A DNA stretch of 64,000 bases. Source: DTLC01 sp964555645. GTDB lineage: Bacteria > Verrucomicrobiota > Verrucomicrobiia > Limisphaerales > DTLC01. Numbering within the stretch: position 1 is the stretch's first letter; every line of letters starts with the position of its first letter. The notes below the pieces were generated by a model. It was not told where the DNA came from. It worked only from the letters and a program-made list of their open reading frames with translations, and ran no database searches. Both the position numbers and the translations under genes were made by a program. Location of the stretch: the NCBI GenBank assembly GCA_964555645.1, contig CAZKTA010000001.1:310001-374000 (forward strand), given 5' to 3'. Shown here piece by piece: positions 26,305-35,338 of this stretch.

Positions 26305-27225
26305 TTACGCCTCGGCTAGCGCGCGGTTTACGCGTCTGATGGCTTCGTTAATCTCGCTTTCGTTTGCAAAGCCGATCACGATAGCATCAATGTCAGCGCA
26401 CGCCATGGCGAACCTAATAGCTTTGTCGCGGTCAGCCGGGTCAGTGAAAGTGCCGTTGCCGATTATTTTCATGCCGATGACACCGCAGCCATTGGCGTGC
26501 ATTTTTTTGATCTGCTCCATGACAGGCGCGATGTCGTTTGTATGGCGGGCTCCCCACTCGACCTGTTCACCATCAATAAATTTGCCCTGTGGATTAACAC
26601 GCACCAGATGTACCTCGGCCCAATCGGTGTTGGCAGCGGCACGTAATGCAGGCAGTGTATGACACGAGACACCCTTGGCGCGAATCCATTTCTTTTCCTT
26701 GGCTTGGTCGAAGGCGTCCATCACGCGTTTCCATTCCTCAGTCCAATTGCCGCGCACCATGCAATGAATGAGCAGGCTATCAATGTAGTCTGTGTTAAAG
26801 GTTTTCCTGTGCCGGTCAATCGCAGCCAACACGTTCTCGGGTTTGCCCGGTATTTTGGATTGAATGAACAACTTTTCGCGCGGCAGTCCTTTGATGGCGT
26901 CGCCGATCCACTCGAATGTTTGGTATGTCTCAGCGGTGTCAATGTACGTGATGCCCTTATCGAAAGCCGCGTGGACAAGCTTGATGAATCCTTGTTTGCC
27001 AAGAGCAACCTGTGTCCAGCCGTTGTTTGAGCCGGTGCCGAGGCCAAGCCGGCTTAGCTTAAGGCCAGTTTTGCCCAGAAGCACTTGATCAACAGCAGTC
27101 CGTTTTGGCAGCGGTGCAGTGGGCGGGTTTGTTTGGGTACCAAAGATGCGGGAAACAACCGCTAGCCCGGCCAAGCTTGTGGTTATCTTGACGAACTGCC
27201 GCCGCGTTAATGTCTGGTGCATCAT
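26305..27225 (-). CDS. Tat-signal aldo/keto reductase
   Basis: A 307-residue NAD(P)H-dependent oxidoreductase of the aldo/keto reductase superfamily. The chosen ATG at 27225 (27222 is equally possible) gives a twin-arginine signal, LTRRQFVKITTSLAGLAVV, so the protein may be exported or membrane-tethered. TIM-barrel features follow: LGKTGLKLSRLGLGTG, GITYIDTAETYQ (catalytic Asp and Tyr), KLFIQSKIPG (Lys), SLLIHCM (His), VIGMKIIGNG, and DAIVIGFANESEINEA. The tetrad Asp-Tyr-Lys-His is complete. Exported members of this family are frequent in Planctomycetota and Verrucomicrobiota, substrates mostly unknown. It lies about 120 bases after gatA on the same strand. Confidence 0.9.
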   Translation of the reverse strand: MMHQTLTRRQFVKITTSLAGLAVVSRIFGTQTNPPTAPLPKRTAVDQVLLGKTGLKLSRLGLGTGSNNGWTQVALGKQGFIKLVHAAFDKGITYIDTAETYQTFEWIGDAIKGLPREKLFIQSKIPGKPENVLAAIDRHRKTFNTDYIDSLLIHCMVRGNWTEEWKRVMDAFDQAKEKKWIRAKGVSCHTLPALRAAANTDWAEVHLVRVNPQGKFIDGEQVEWGARHTNDIAPVMEQIKKMHANGCGVIGMKIIGNGTFTDPADRDKAIRFAMACADIDAIVIGFANESEINEAIRRVNRALAEA

Positions 27226-27348
27226 ACCGTTACGTCCGTTTTTTGAGTAAACCGTTAACCTGAATGAGCTAAAACGCAAATTGAAATTTGTGAGTGAGCT
27301 TTGTAGCAGTGTCATGACGGACCTTTTGCTGCATGCTCGGGAAGCGAT

Positions 27349-28818
27349 TTACTGTGCCAGAGGCGGCTTATGCTTGTGCCAGTCCGTGCTCTGTTCGTAT
27401 GCATGAGCAATTTTGAGGATCGTTACCTCGCCGAAATGTTTGCCAAGGATTTGGAGTCCGATCGGTAGTTTTGGGGATTTAGTAAACCCGCACGGCACGC
27501 TTATGCCGCAGATGCCGGCCAGGTTGCATGAGATAGTATAGATGTCTGAAAGGTACATCTGTAGTGGGTCGTCAATTTTTTCGCCCAGCCGAAATGCCGG
27601 CGTGGGTGCAGTCGGTGTCACAATTGCGTCCACTTGCTCGAACGCGCGTAGGAAATCTTGCCTGATGAGTGTACGCACTTTCTGTGCGCGCATGTAATAG
27701 GCGTCGTAATAGCCAGCGCTCAATGCGTATGTGCCGAGAATGATCCTGCGTTTGACTTCTGGGCCGAAACCCACGCCGCGTGTGCGGCAGTACAGTTCGG
27801 TCGGGTCGGCTCCGGCCAAGCGCAGGCCGTATCTGACGCCGTCGAACCTGGCAAGATTTGTTGATGCCTCAGCAGTGGCGATGATGTAGTAGGTTGCAAT
27901 GGCGTATTCGGTGTGGGGCAGCGAAATTTCGAAAATTTCGGCACCTAGGGAGGCCAGGTGATTAACAGCAGCTTCGACGGCTTGTTTAACCTCTGTGTCA
28001 AGGCCGCCGAGCATGTATTCCTTGGGCAAACCGATTTTGGTGCCCTTGATCGAGCAATTGAGCGCGGCGGCGTAATCGGGCACCGGCACAGGTACACTCG
28101 TCGAGTCGCGTGTATCGTGCCCTGCGATCACACCCAACAGCGTTGCAACATCGCGCACGGTTTTGCCCAGTGGCCCAATCTGGTCAAGTGACGACGCGTA
28201 TGCCACTAGGCCGTAGCGCGACACTCTGCCATAGGTGGGCTTAAGTCCGACGCAGCCGCACATTGCAGCCGGTTGACGAATCGAGCCGCCTGTGTCAGAG
28301 CCGAGGCTGGCAATGCATTCGTCTGCAACAACGGCGGCGGCTGAGCCCCCGGACGAGCCGCCAGGTACACGCTCGAGGTCCCACGGATTCCGCGTTGGGC
28401 CGAACGCAGACGTTTCTGTGGAGCTGCCCATGGCGAACTCGTCCATGTTAAGCCTGCCGAAGACAACTGCACCTGCCGCCCTGAGTTTTTCGACGACGGT
28501 AGCATCGTAGGGTGAAATGAATCCATCGAGAATGCGCGAGGCGCAGTTGAGTCGGTGGCCTTTGACAGCAATGACGTCTTTTATGGCGATTGGGACGCCG
28601 AGCAGGGGTTTTGCCGGGTCGCCGGCGCGCGCGCGCAATGTATCGGCTGCTTCAGCTTGGGCGAGTGCATCTTGAGGATCATAGCTGATGAAGGCATGGA
28701 TTTGGCCGTCTACACGCTGGATTTGCTCTAGGCAAGCACGCGTTAAATCGGCTGCAGAGGCTTCGCGCCGCGCAAGTATCGCGATCGCGTCGGATAAGGT
28801 AAGCTGGTTTAGGGTCAT
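27349..28818 (-). CDS. gatA: Aspartyl/glutamyl-tRNA amidotransferase subunit A
   Basis: GatA releases ammonia from glutamine for the GatCAB complex, which converts misacylated Glu-tRNA(Gln) or Asp-tRNA(Asn) to the correct form. The 489-residue product is normal in length. The amidase signature is VPGGSSGGSAAAVVADE with the catalytic triad Lys80, cis-Ser155 and Ser179 (in GSDTGGSIRQPA). KPTYGRVSRYGL and RIILGTYALSAGYYDAYY are typical GatA stretches. It follows gatC by about 80 bases on the same strand. gatB is not in the window, so the subunits are split or gatB lies elsewhere. Confidence 0.97.
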   Translation of the reverse strand: MTLNQLTLSDAIAILARREASAADLTRACLEQIQRVDGQIHAFISYDPQDALAQAEAADTLRARAGDPAKPLLGVPIAIKDVIAVKGHRLNCASRILDGFISPYDATVVEKLRAAGAVVFGRLNMDEFAMGSSTETSAFGPTRNPWDLERVPGGSSGGSAAAVVADECIASLGSDTGGSIRQPAAMCGCVGLKPTYGRVSRYGLVAYASSLDQIGPLGKTVRDVATLLGVIAGHDTRDSTSVPVPVPDYAAALNCSIKGTKIGLPKEYMLGGLDTEVKQAVEAAVNHLASLGAEIFEISLPHTEYAIATYYIIATAEASTNLARFDGVRYGLRLAGADPTELYCRTRGVGFGPEVKRRIILGTYALSAGYYDAYYMRAQKVRTLIRQDFLRAFEQVDAIVTPTAPTPAFRLGEKIDDPLQMYLSDIYTISCNLAGICGISVPCGFTKSPKLPIGLQILGKHFGEVTILKIAHAYEQSTDWHKHKPPLAQ

Positions 28819-28899
28819 TGTTGCTCTAAACGACTAGTGCACTTGCGCTTTTCAGGCTGTAGATCGGGTTTTGACATAGAGCCGCTGGTGTGCGGAAAT

Positions 28900-29187
28900 T
28901 CACTCGACAATTTTCGGCACGATGAACAGTCCATTTGTTTGGTTGGGTGCATTGCGCATGGCTTCTTCGTGCGGGAGTGAATGGTGAACCTGGTCTGGCC
29001 GGGTCACATTTGTCAGAGGCGCAGCGTGAGCGGTTGGCTCGACATTCGACACATCCAGTTGTTTAAGTTTTTCGACATAAGCCAGTACTTGGCCCAGTTG
29101 GACGGCAAATTTTTTTTCTTCTTCGGCTGTGAGTGACAGTCGCGCCAAATGCGCCACGTGTTTTACGTCAATTTCGACTGCGGCCAT
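28900..29187 (-). CDS. gatC: Aspartyl/glutamyl-tRNA amidotransferase subunit C
   Basis: GatC is the small clamp subunit that stabilises GatA and GatB. The 95-residue protein starts at the ATG at 29187 (a TTG two codons earlier is possible). Typical segments are VEIDVKHVAHLARLSLTAEE, QLGQVLAYVEKLKQLDVSNV, EPTAHAAPLTNVTRPDQV, and the ending LFIVPKIVE. It is the first gene of gatC-gatA. Confidence 0.95.
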   Translation of the reverse strand: MAAVEIDVKHVAHLARLSLTAEEEKKFAVQLGQVLAYVEKLKQLDVSNVEPTAHAAPLTNVTRPDQVHHSLPHEEAMRNAPNQTNGLFIVPKIVE

Positions 29188-29495
29188 ACGCAATAAGATT
29201 AGGCGGCCAGACCGTATTTAAAAGCCAAAAACTTCGTGCCCCCAAGTCACGCTGCGCGGCCGCAGCTGCCGATGCTTTGCAGTTCGAGTTAGCAGCACGG
29301 CAGTGAATGAGTCCCGCCAGTACTCGTGCGCAACCGGGTCGGTTCAGTTGTACAAATGCTACGTGTCAAAGCTCGTGGACGCCGAAATTTCGGGTTGCCG
29401 CAGTATGGCAGCTTGTTGGGCTAAGGCAGGCCAATTTTTCATCCCAAAGGCTTGACTACGAACATGTGACGTCCGGGAGTGATTGATCGGAACAT
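29188..29495. other. Intergenic stretch upstream of gatC
   Basis: About 310 bases between the end of ptsH and the start of gatC on the same strand. It should contain the gatC promoter. I see no gene, no strong terminator and no recognisable RNA here. Confidence 0.4.
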
Positions 29496-29795
29496 CTAAT
29501 CTTCGCCGAACTTGCGTTTAATGAGTCGTTCGAGTTCAGCCAGTGCCTGTTGTGCGTCGTGGCCTTGGGCGTAGAGCTTGAGTTTGCTGCCCGGGCCTGC
29601 TGCGAGCATCAACAGGCCGATTATGCTTTTGCCGTTTATCTTTTCACCATCTTTCTCGACAAACACATCGCTGGCAAATCTGTTTGCCACCTTGACAAAC
29701 ATTGCAGCCGGACGCGCATGCAGGCCGAGTTTGTTTGTGATCTCGACCTCGCGCGTGAGTATCTGGGGCGATTCAGCCTGTTTTTTACCGCTCAT
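29496..29795 (-). CDS. ptsH: HPr family phosphocarrier protein
   Basis: HPr carries phosphate on a histidine for the phosphotransferase system and is controlled by phosphorylation on a serine. The 99-residue protein has a 12-residue N-terminal extension, the active-site segment GLHARPAAMFVK with His26, and the regulatory segment KINGKSIIGLLMLAA with Ser57 (equivalent to Ser46). The HprK/P kinase gene lies directly upstream on the same strand, which supports regulation through Ser57. No EI or sugar-specific EII gene is near, so it may work mainly as a regulator. Confidence 0.95.
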   Translation of the reverse strand: MSGKKQAESPQILTREVEITNKLGLHARPAAMFVKVANRFASDVFVEKDGEKINGKSIIGLLMLAAGPGSKLKLYAQGHDAQQALAELERLIKRKFGED

Positions 29796-29943
29796 GCAGC
29801 GTGTTCGTTTGAAAAGTAGCTTGGTCGAACACCGATTTGCCAGCCAATTTTAATGCAGGTTTAGCATTTGCATGACACAAAAATGCGCGTTTTTTGGGGG
29901 AAACGCCTTGAATTTTGTGTTTCAGCATCAGGAAAAAGCCTCG

Positions 29944-30891
29944 CTAAAACTTGTCTCTACCCTGAATCTTTGCCAGGAGCCGGTCGCTCAACTCGCGAGC
30001 GGGGTTTTGGCCTGACTCCTTAAGTTTTTGGTGGAATGCGGCCACCTCTATCAACCGCGCAAGGTCGCGTCCGGGGGCGACCGGAATTACAATATGGGGT
30101 ATGTTTACGCCGAGGATTTTGGTGTATTGTTGCTCGACGCCGAGTCGGTCCGCCTGTTTGACCTGTTCCCACGGCTTTAGTGTCACAACCAGATCAACGC
30201 GTTTTTCGCGTCGGATGCTCTTTACACCAAACAACGCTGCAACGTTTATTACGCCGATGCCGCGCACTTCCATGTGATCACGTGTTACATCTGCGCTTGT
30301 GCCGATTACATCACGCCCCTCGACAAGAGTGACCTTGGTAACGTCGTCAGATACAAGGCTGTAGCCGCGTTCGAGCAACCCGAGAACACTTTCGCTTTTG
30401 CCTATGCCGCTTTGGCCGCGAATGATCACACCCACACCCAGGATGTCAACCATGCTGCCCATTTCCAACCCGTACGGTGCGAACATTGTTTCCAATGCCA
30501 ACGTGGCGCGGTTGATGAATTTCATCGTGATGAGCGGGCATTCAAACACCGGCACATCAAGTTTTTCAGCCATTCTCAAGAATAGCCGGTCGGGGTGCAG
30601 GTTTCGGCAGAACACAACGCACGGTATCTTGTGCGAAAAGAGCAGCTTGTAAGCGCGCTCGCGTTGTTCCGGTGTGAGCGATTTCAAATAGTACGCCTCG
30701 GCGTAGCCGAACACTTGAATGCGCCTGCCGGCGAAGTATTTAGTGAACCCGGTTAACAGCAGACCGGGCCGGTTAACCGTCGGTTCACGAATGATGCGTT
30801 TTAGGCCGTTTGCACCCGCAATAAGCCGAAGTCCGAGTTCGTGTATCTGTTCGGTGTATAGCCGTTCGACTGTAACTGTGTCGCGTTGCAT
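29944..30891 (-). CDS. hprK: HPr kinase/phosphorylase
   Basis: A bifunctional enzyme that phosphorylates and dephosphorylates HPr on serine. The 315-residue protein has an N-terminal domain (1-130) with the phrase CVVFCRNLHPDRLFLRMAEK, then the kinase core with Walker A GQSGIGKS (159-166), the catalytic Asp pair in SLVSDDVTKV, and the signature EVRGIGVINVAALFGV followed by VDLVVTLKPW. All key residues are present. It sits between lptB and ptsH. An hprK beside LPS transport genes also occurs in Proteobacteria, where it belongs to the nitrogen PTS neighbourhood. Confidence 0.96.
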   Translation of the reverse strand: MQRDTVTVERLYTEQIHELGLRLIAGANGLKRIIREPTVNRPGLLLTGFTKYFAGRRIQVFGYAEAYYLKSLTPEQRERAYKLLFSHKIPCVVFCRNLHPDRLFLRMAEKLDVPVFECPLITMKFINRATLALETMFAPYGLEMGSMVDILGVGVIIRGQSGIGKSESVLGLLERGYSLVSDDVTKVTLVEGRDVIGTSADVTRDHMEVRGIGVINVAALFGVKSIRREKRVDLVVTLKPWEQVKQADRLGVEQQYTKILGVNIPHIVIPVAPGRDLARLIEVAAFHQKLKESGQNPARELSDRLLAKIQGRDKF

Positions 30892-31006
30892 AAGTCGTCA
30901 CATTTTTTCCAGGCGCGCGCGTCGGCACAGCAGACCACCTCCCGAAACACTGCCGTTGCGCGCCGGAGCTGATACAGTGGACGGTTTCTTGACACGGGTC
31001 GAGCTC

Positions 31007-31801
31007 TCACAGGTTAAACTCCGGCCCGAGGTAAATCTCACGCGCTTTCGGGTCGGTAAGCATTTCCTGGCCGCCACCTTCATAAAGTATTTGGCCGTTG
31101 TAAATCAGGTATGCCCGGTCAACCAACTTGAGCGTTTCGCGCACGTTATGGTCGGTGATTAGTATGCTTAGGCCGCGCTCTTTGAGTCTGCGAACAATTT
31201 TTTGCACCTCATAGACTGCAATCGGGTCTATGCCTGTAAACGGTTCGTCCAGCAAAAGCAACTTCGGGCTTGTGACAAGTGCGCGTGTAATTTCGAGCCG
31301 ACGTTTTTCACCGCCACTTAATGTGTATGCTTTGTGTTTGGCCAGTCGGGTCAGATCAAGTTCTTCAAGCAGGTACGCAAGTCTGACCTGTCGTTCCTCA
31401 GTCGCGAGTTTGCAGGTCTCGAGGATTGCAAGGATGTTTTGCTCGACCGTCAGTTTCCTGAACACGGACGGTTCTTGCGTGAGATAACCGAGCCCGAGCC
31501 GTGCGCGTTTATGCATTGGCAGGTGGGTTATGTCGCTTCCATTGAAATTGACCACACCTTCATCGGGGCGGATTGACCCGGCTATGATATTGAACGTAGT
31601 TGTTTTGCCGGCGCCGTTTGGGCCTAACAATCCAACAATTTCACCTGCCCGGACCTTGATCGAGACACCGTTAACAACCCTACGTTTGCGGAATTGTTTA
31701 ACGAGCTTTTCAGCAACTAAAAGTCCGTTTTGTGTAGTGTTGGGCGCTGCCGTTGAGCACATTTGGCTTGTCAAATTCGGCTTTGAGCTGGGCGCGCTCA
31801 T
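31007..31801 (-). CDS. lptB: LPS export ABC transporter ATP-binding protein LptB
   Basis: LptB powers extraction of lipopolysaccharide from the inner membrane together with LptF/G. The 264-residue protein has Walker A GPNGAGKTTT, Q-loop YLTQEPSVF, ABC signature LSGGEKRRLEI, Walker B LLLLDEPF and the switch His in ITDHNVRET. The motif YLTQEPSVFRKLTVEQNI is characteristic of LptB. The N-terminus is about 25 residues longer than usual. The start overlaps the stop of the upstream LptC/A-like gene by four bases, so the two are coupled. LptF and LptG are not in the window. Confidence 0.96.
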   Translation of the reverse strand: MSAPSSKPNLTSQMCSTAAPNTTQNGLLVAEKLVKQFRKRRVVNGVSIKVRAGEIVGLLGPNGAGKTTTFNIIAGSIRPDEGVVNFNGSDITHLPMHKRARLGLGYLTQEPSVFRKLTVEQNILAILETCKLATEERQVRLAYLLEELDLTRLAKHKAYTLSGGEKRRLEITRALVTSPKLLLLDEPFTGIDPIAVYEVQKIVRRLKERGLSILITDHNVRETLKLVDRAYLIYNGQILYEGGGQEMLTDPKAREIYLGPEFNL

Positions 31802-32889
31802 TGACTTGGTTCGGATATGAGCTTGTCGGGCTGCAACGGCGTAGCAGACGCGTTTGTGGCTGTTAATCGTGGGCTGAGTTGACCGGGGTCAGTTACCGCC
31901 GAGGCGCCAATGTGTGAATTGGTTTGCCCTGGCGAAGTTGTGGTGTTGAGCCCAGGTTGTGACACTTTCATGCGCGGGTTTGTGGCTGTGATGCGGCCGG
32001 TAAGCCGGTCAAAAATTATAACCTCGCCGGCAAGTGTTCCCTGGTCGGTGTGCAGCACCGGGTTGCCAGTGAGCTCGACCAGCTCGTTTGTGAGGTTGTC
32101 GGTCACATTGTGCGTGTAAACTGCCTTTTGGCCAGTGCCGCGGATTTTTTTACCGCGTCCGTCAATGGCGTCAAACTCGACATTGTGCTCAGCAACGATG
32201 CTTTCGATGTGTCCCGTGTCGGCTGGTAGGCGTGCTGTTAAACGGTCGCACCGAACGTTCAGCACTGGATTAACAACGCGCACATTGCCGGTGTAACGGG
32301 CTTCATTGGCCTTTAGATCGAACTCGGCATGGTCGGCGAAGATTTCAGTTGCCGGCTTTTGGGCGGGCGGAGATTCGGTTGTCAGGGGCGGGTTTGTCTG
32401 AGCGCCAACGGCCAGTAGCCCGCCCGCAACCGCAGCGGGTGCAATGAACCTTGCCGAGATCGTTTTCAAAACACAGTGCACGTCGTTCGAGATGATGAGG
32501 ATTGCGTCGTCGCGCCGCCACAAAAAACCTTTGCCACGGACCAGTACGCGACCGTCACCAGTTTGAACCTCGAGTTGGCCATCCGAATATGCCAGTTTGT
32601 TCTCTGAATTGTAATTGCACACAGGCGCTTTTATTTCAAGCTCGCGTTCACCCGTTTGGCGAAACGTATTGGCCTCCAACTGGTGGATGACAATCGTACC
32701 GTCCGGGCGCAACTCAGCTTCGGCACCGCGAAGCATTGCCCTAGGCTGGTTTTCTTTTGGCGGGCTGAAATATTCAGGCAGCGAAAAATTCTTGATCCGG
32801 CCCGGCAGCATTTCCTGAGCGCATACAATCAACCTGCACGCTGTGAAGGTGATGCATAATAGGTGTGCAACGATTCTTACCTTATGCAT
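31798..32889 (-). CDS. LptC/LptA-like periplasmic LPS transport protein
   Basis: A 363-residue exported protein, probably bridging LPS from LptB2FG to the outer membrane. The ATG at 32889 gives a signal peptide (MHKVRIVAHLLCITFTACRL). The frame is open further upstream without signal character. The N-terminal half (about 40-150) has OstA-like beta repeats (MLRGAEAELRPDGTIVI, KAPVCNYNSENKLAYSDGQL). A Pro/Ala linker leads to a second region (about 185-310) with FADHAEFDLKANEARYTGNV, LTARLPADTGHIESIVAEHN and TLAGEVIIFDRLTGRI, which looks like LptA. The tail is Ser/Thr/Pro-rich. The length is about twice that of LptA, so it may unite LptC-like and LptA-like roles. Coupling to lptB supports this. 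Confidence 0.78.
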   Translation of the reverse strand: MHKVRIVAHLLCITFTACRLIVCAQEMLPGRIKNFSLPEYFSPPKENQPRAMLRGAEAELRPDGTIVIHQLEANTFRQTGERELEIKAPVCNYNSENKLAYSDGQLEVQTGDGRVLVRGKGFLWRRDDAILIISNDVHCVLKTISARFIAPAAVAGGLLAVGAQTNPPLTTESPPAQKPATEIFADHAEFDLKANEARYTGNVRVVNPVLNVRCDRLTARLPADTGHIESIVAEHNVEFDAIDGRGKKIRGTGQKAVYTHNVTDNLTNELVELTGNPVLHTDQGTLAGEVIIFDRLTGRITATNPRMKVSQPGLNTTTSPGQTNSHIGASAVTDPGQLSPRLTATNASATPLQPDKLISEPSQ

Positions 32890-33070
32890 GCTGGATTTTT
32901 CAAAGGAGTGTCGTGCGGCGATACCGGTGCGGCTGCGGCAGCCAAAGCCGGCTGGCGCCTTTTCACTTTTGTGGTATTGCACACGCGTCATTATGTTGTA
33001 GGTCGCCTGCTACAAGATGCCAACCAGAAAGCCATAGGTCTAGGAAGCAGAAACCGGTTGGGTTCCAAGG

Positions 33071-33997
33071 TTAGCAAGCCTGGACAGGTCTTGCTGGTTG
33101 GTTGTGGACAGCTTCGAACACGCGGGTTAGGTTGTCGAGCAAAGCCGGCATATCAGATAATCGGATCATGTTTGGCCCGTCGCTCAGTGCGCGTTCTGGG
33201 TCCGGGTGTGTTTCAATGAAAATGCCGTCTGCGCCGGCCGCAATAGCTGCGCGCGCAAGCGCGGGTGCAAACTCGCTTTGGCCGGATGAACTTTTGCCTG
33301 CACCGCCGGGCAGCTGGACCGAATGGGTTGCATCAAACACGACCGGACAACCAAACTTGTGCATGATCGGGATCGAGCGCATATCGGCGATCAAGTTGTT
33401 GTACCCAAAAGTTGTGCCGCGTTCGGTTACCAATAGTCGTTTTGCGCCGAAATGGCGGGCCTTGTCTACTACTTGTTTCATGTCGTTGGGGGAGAGGAAT
33501 TGGCCTTTTTTAATGTTGAGAATTCGGCCTGTGCAAGCAGCAGCCTTTATCAGGTCGGTCTGGCGGCATAAGAAAGCTGGGATTTGCAGTATGTCCACCA
33601 CCTCGGCTGCAGCCGCCGCCTGCGTTTCGGCATGAATATCTGTCAGCACAGGTACACAAACTTTTGCACGCACATTTGCCAGTACTTTAAGCCCAGATTC
33701 CAAGCCCGGGCCGCGAAACGACGTTGGCGATGTACGATTGGCTTTATCGAAGCTTGCCTTGAAGATGTAAAAGATGCCGAGCTTTTCGCAGACTTTCTTC
33801 AGGAACGTTGCCACGGCCAAGCACAACGACTCGCTCTCGATTACACACGGCCCGGCTATCAAGAACAGCCTTTCGCGGCGCCTCAACAAGTTCCAAAGTG
33901 CTACATTAGTCGGCACAGGCCGTTCTATACCAGCGCGCAAACCAGAAGTAAATCTGCGTTTCAAATTGTGTGCCACTTCTAGGTTCCAGTCTGCCAC
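33071..33997 (-). CDS. kdsA: 3-deoxy-8-phosphooctulonate synthase, metal-dependent type
   Basis: KdsA condenses arabinose 5-phosphate and phosphoenolpyruvate to Kdo 8-phosphate for the LPS inner core. Core motifs are LFLIAGPCVIES, FKASFDKANRTSPTSFRGPG, VPVLTDIHA, IPAFLCRQTDLI, NIKKGQFLSP, TERGTTFGYNNLIADMRS and VVFDATHSVQLPG. The cysteine in GPCVIES replaces the asparagine of the E. coli enzyme and marks the metal-dependent class. The GTG at 33997 gives 308 residues; the first 45 look unconserved, so a start nearer the core is possible. It follows glgC by 15 bases. Confidence 0.95.
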   Translation of the reverse strand: MADWNLEVAHNLKRRFTSGLRAGIERPVPTNVALWNLLRRRERLFLIAGPCVIESESLCLAVATFLKKVCEKLGIFYIFKASFDKANRTSPTSFRGPGLESGLKVLANVRAKVCVPVLTDIHAETQAAAAAEVVDILQIPAFLCRQTDLIKAAACTGRILNIKKGQFLSPNDMKQVVDKARHFGAKRLLVTERGTTFGYNNLIADMRSIPIMHKFGCPVVFDATHSVQLPGGAGKSSSGQSEFAPALARAAIAAGADGIFIETHPDPERALSDGPNMIRLSDMPALLDNLTRVFEAVHNQPARPVQAC

Positions 33998-34012
33998 CAG
34001 ACTTGGTTTGGG

Positions 34013-35338
34013 TCAGATAACCGTGCCATGCGGTACAACACCGTCGCGTGGTATGATAACTATGCCATCGCGAATGTAAAAAAGCTCATGGTCGAGGTTC
34101 TCCGGTTTGCCCGCTGGCGTGATCACTACGTTATCACCAATCCGCGCATTTTTGTCTATGATGGCATTTTCGATTCGCGTGTTTTTGCCTATGCCAATCC
34201 GCGGTCTGCCTGCCATCAGGTTTGCTTCAACCGATTCAGGCGTTTCGTAGTAATCGCATCCCATCGCGACCACACGGCGCAGATAGCTGCCGGACTCGAC
34301 TATGCTTCGTAGTCCGATCACACTGTCAATAATTCTTGCCTTGTTAATGATGCACCCCTCGGAGATGAGCGCGTGCTCAATATGCGCGCCGTTGACCTTG
34401 GAGCTTGGCAAAAACCGTGCCCGCGTGAAGATCGGTGCCGTCATATCATAAAAATTGAATTTGGGCAGTTCCGAGGCCGCATCAAGATTCGCCTCAAAGA
34501 ACGACCGGATCGTCCCGATGTCTTCCCAATACCCCTCAAAAATGTAGGCATAAACACGGTGTGACTGGATTGCCATTGGGATCACATCTTTGCCGAAGTC
34601 AGTAAGCTCGTTCGCAAGCAGTGGGCCAAGCACATCCCGGTTGAAGACATATATGCCCATTGATGCAAGATACACTTCGCCGTGCTGTTTAATACCGAGT
34701 GATTGGCACATGTCGGCAGGCAGCTTCAATTGGTCCAGCAGACCAGGCTCGGCAGGTTTCTCAACGAACCTCTTGATGCGCTTGTCGCCGTCGATCTGCA
34801 TTATCCCAAGCTGATTAGCCTCTTTGCGCAGGACAGGTTTTGTTGCAACCGTAACTTCCGCATTTGTTTGGGCATGTTGCGCTATCACATCCCGGAAATC
34901 CATCCGGTAGAGCTGGTCGCCGCTCAAAATTAGCAGATATTCAAAGTCGTAGTGCATGAAATGCGGGAGGTTTTTCCTGACGGCATCGGCGGTGCCCTGG
35001 TACCAGGATGAATCCGACGGTGTCTGGCCCGCAGCCAGAATCTCGACGAACCCACCACTGAACTGGTCAAAGTTGTATGACTGCAAAATGTGCCGGTGCA
35101 AAGAGACCGAATTGTACTGGGTTAGCAGATAAATCCTGCGGAAGTTCGAGTTGATGCAGTTCGAAATCGGCACATCAACAAGTCTATACTTCCCAGCAAG
35201 TGGCACAGCAGGTTTTGCCCGGTCACGCGTCAGTGGGAACAACCGCCTGCCTGCGCCGCCCCCCATAATAACGCACAGCACATTGCTGGTATTGATGCAC
35301 TGCTCGACCGACAACGCCATAACAAAAGCTTTATACAT
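34013..35338 (-). CDS. glgC: Glucose-1-phosphate adenylyltransferase
   Basis: GlgC makes ADP-glucose, the committed step of glycogen synthesis. I use the ATG at 35338 (441 residues); ATG 35320 is also plausible and an in-frame TTG exists at 35359. The pyrophosphorylase domain shows VIMGGGAGRRLFPLTRDRAKPA in the signature region (Gly-rich loop with Arg-Arg), YRLVDVPISNCINS, YQGTADAVR, LILSGDQLYRMDF and FVEKPAEP. The C-terminal half is a left-handed beta helix ending with NTRIENAIIDKNARIGDN. Allosteric behaviour cannot be read off. It leads a minus-strand run that goes on to kdsA and the LPS genes. Confidence 0.95.
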   Translation of the reverse strand: MYKAFVMALSVEQCINTSNVLCVIMGGGAGRRLFPLTRDRAKPAVPLAGKYRLVDVPISNCINSNFRRIYLLTQYNSVSLHRHILQSYNFDQFSGGFVEILAAGQTPSDSSWYQGTADAVRKNLPHFMHYDFEYLLILSGDQLYRMDFRDVIAQHAQTNAEVTVATKPVLRKEANQLGIMQIDGDKRIKRFVEKPAEPGLLDQLKLPADMCQSLGIKQHGEVYLASMGIYVFNRDVLGPLLANELTDFGKDVIPMAIQSHRVYAYIFEGYWEDIGTIRSFFEANLDAASELPKFNFYDMTAPIFTRARFLPSSKVNGAHIEHALISEGCIINKARIIDSVIGLRSIVESGSYLRRVVAMGCDYYETPESVEANLMAGRPRIGIGKNTRIENAIIDKNARIGDNVVITPAGKPENLDHELFYIRDGIVIIPRDGVVPHGTVI

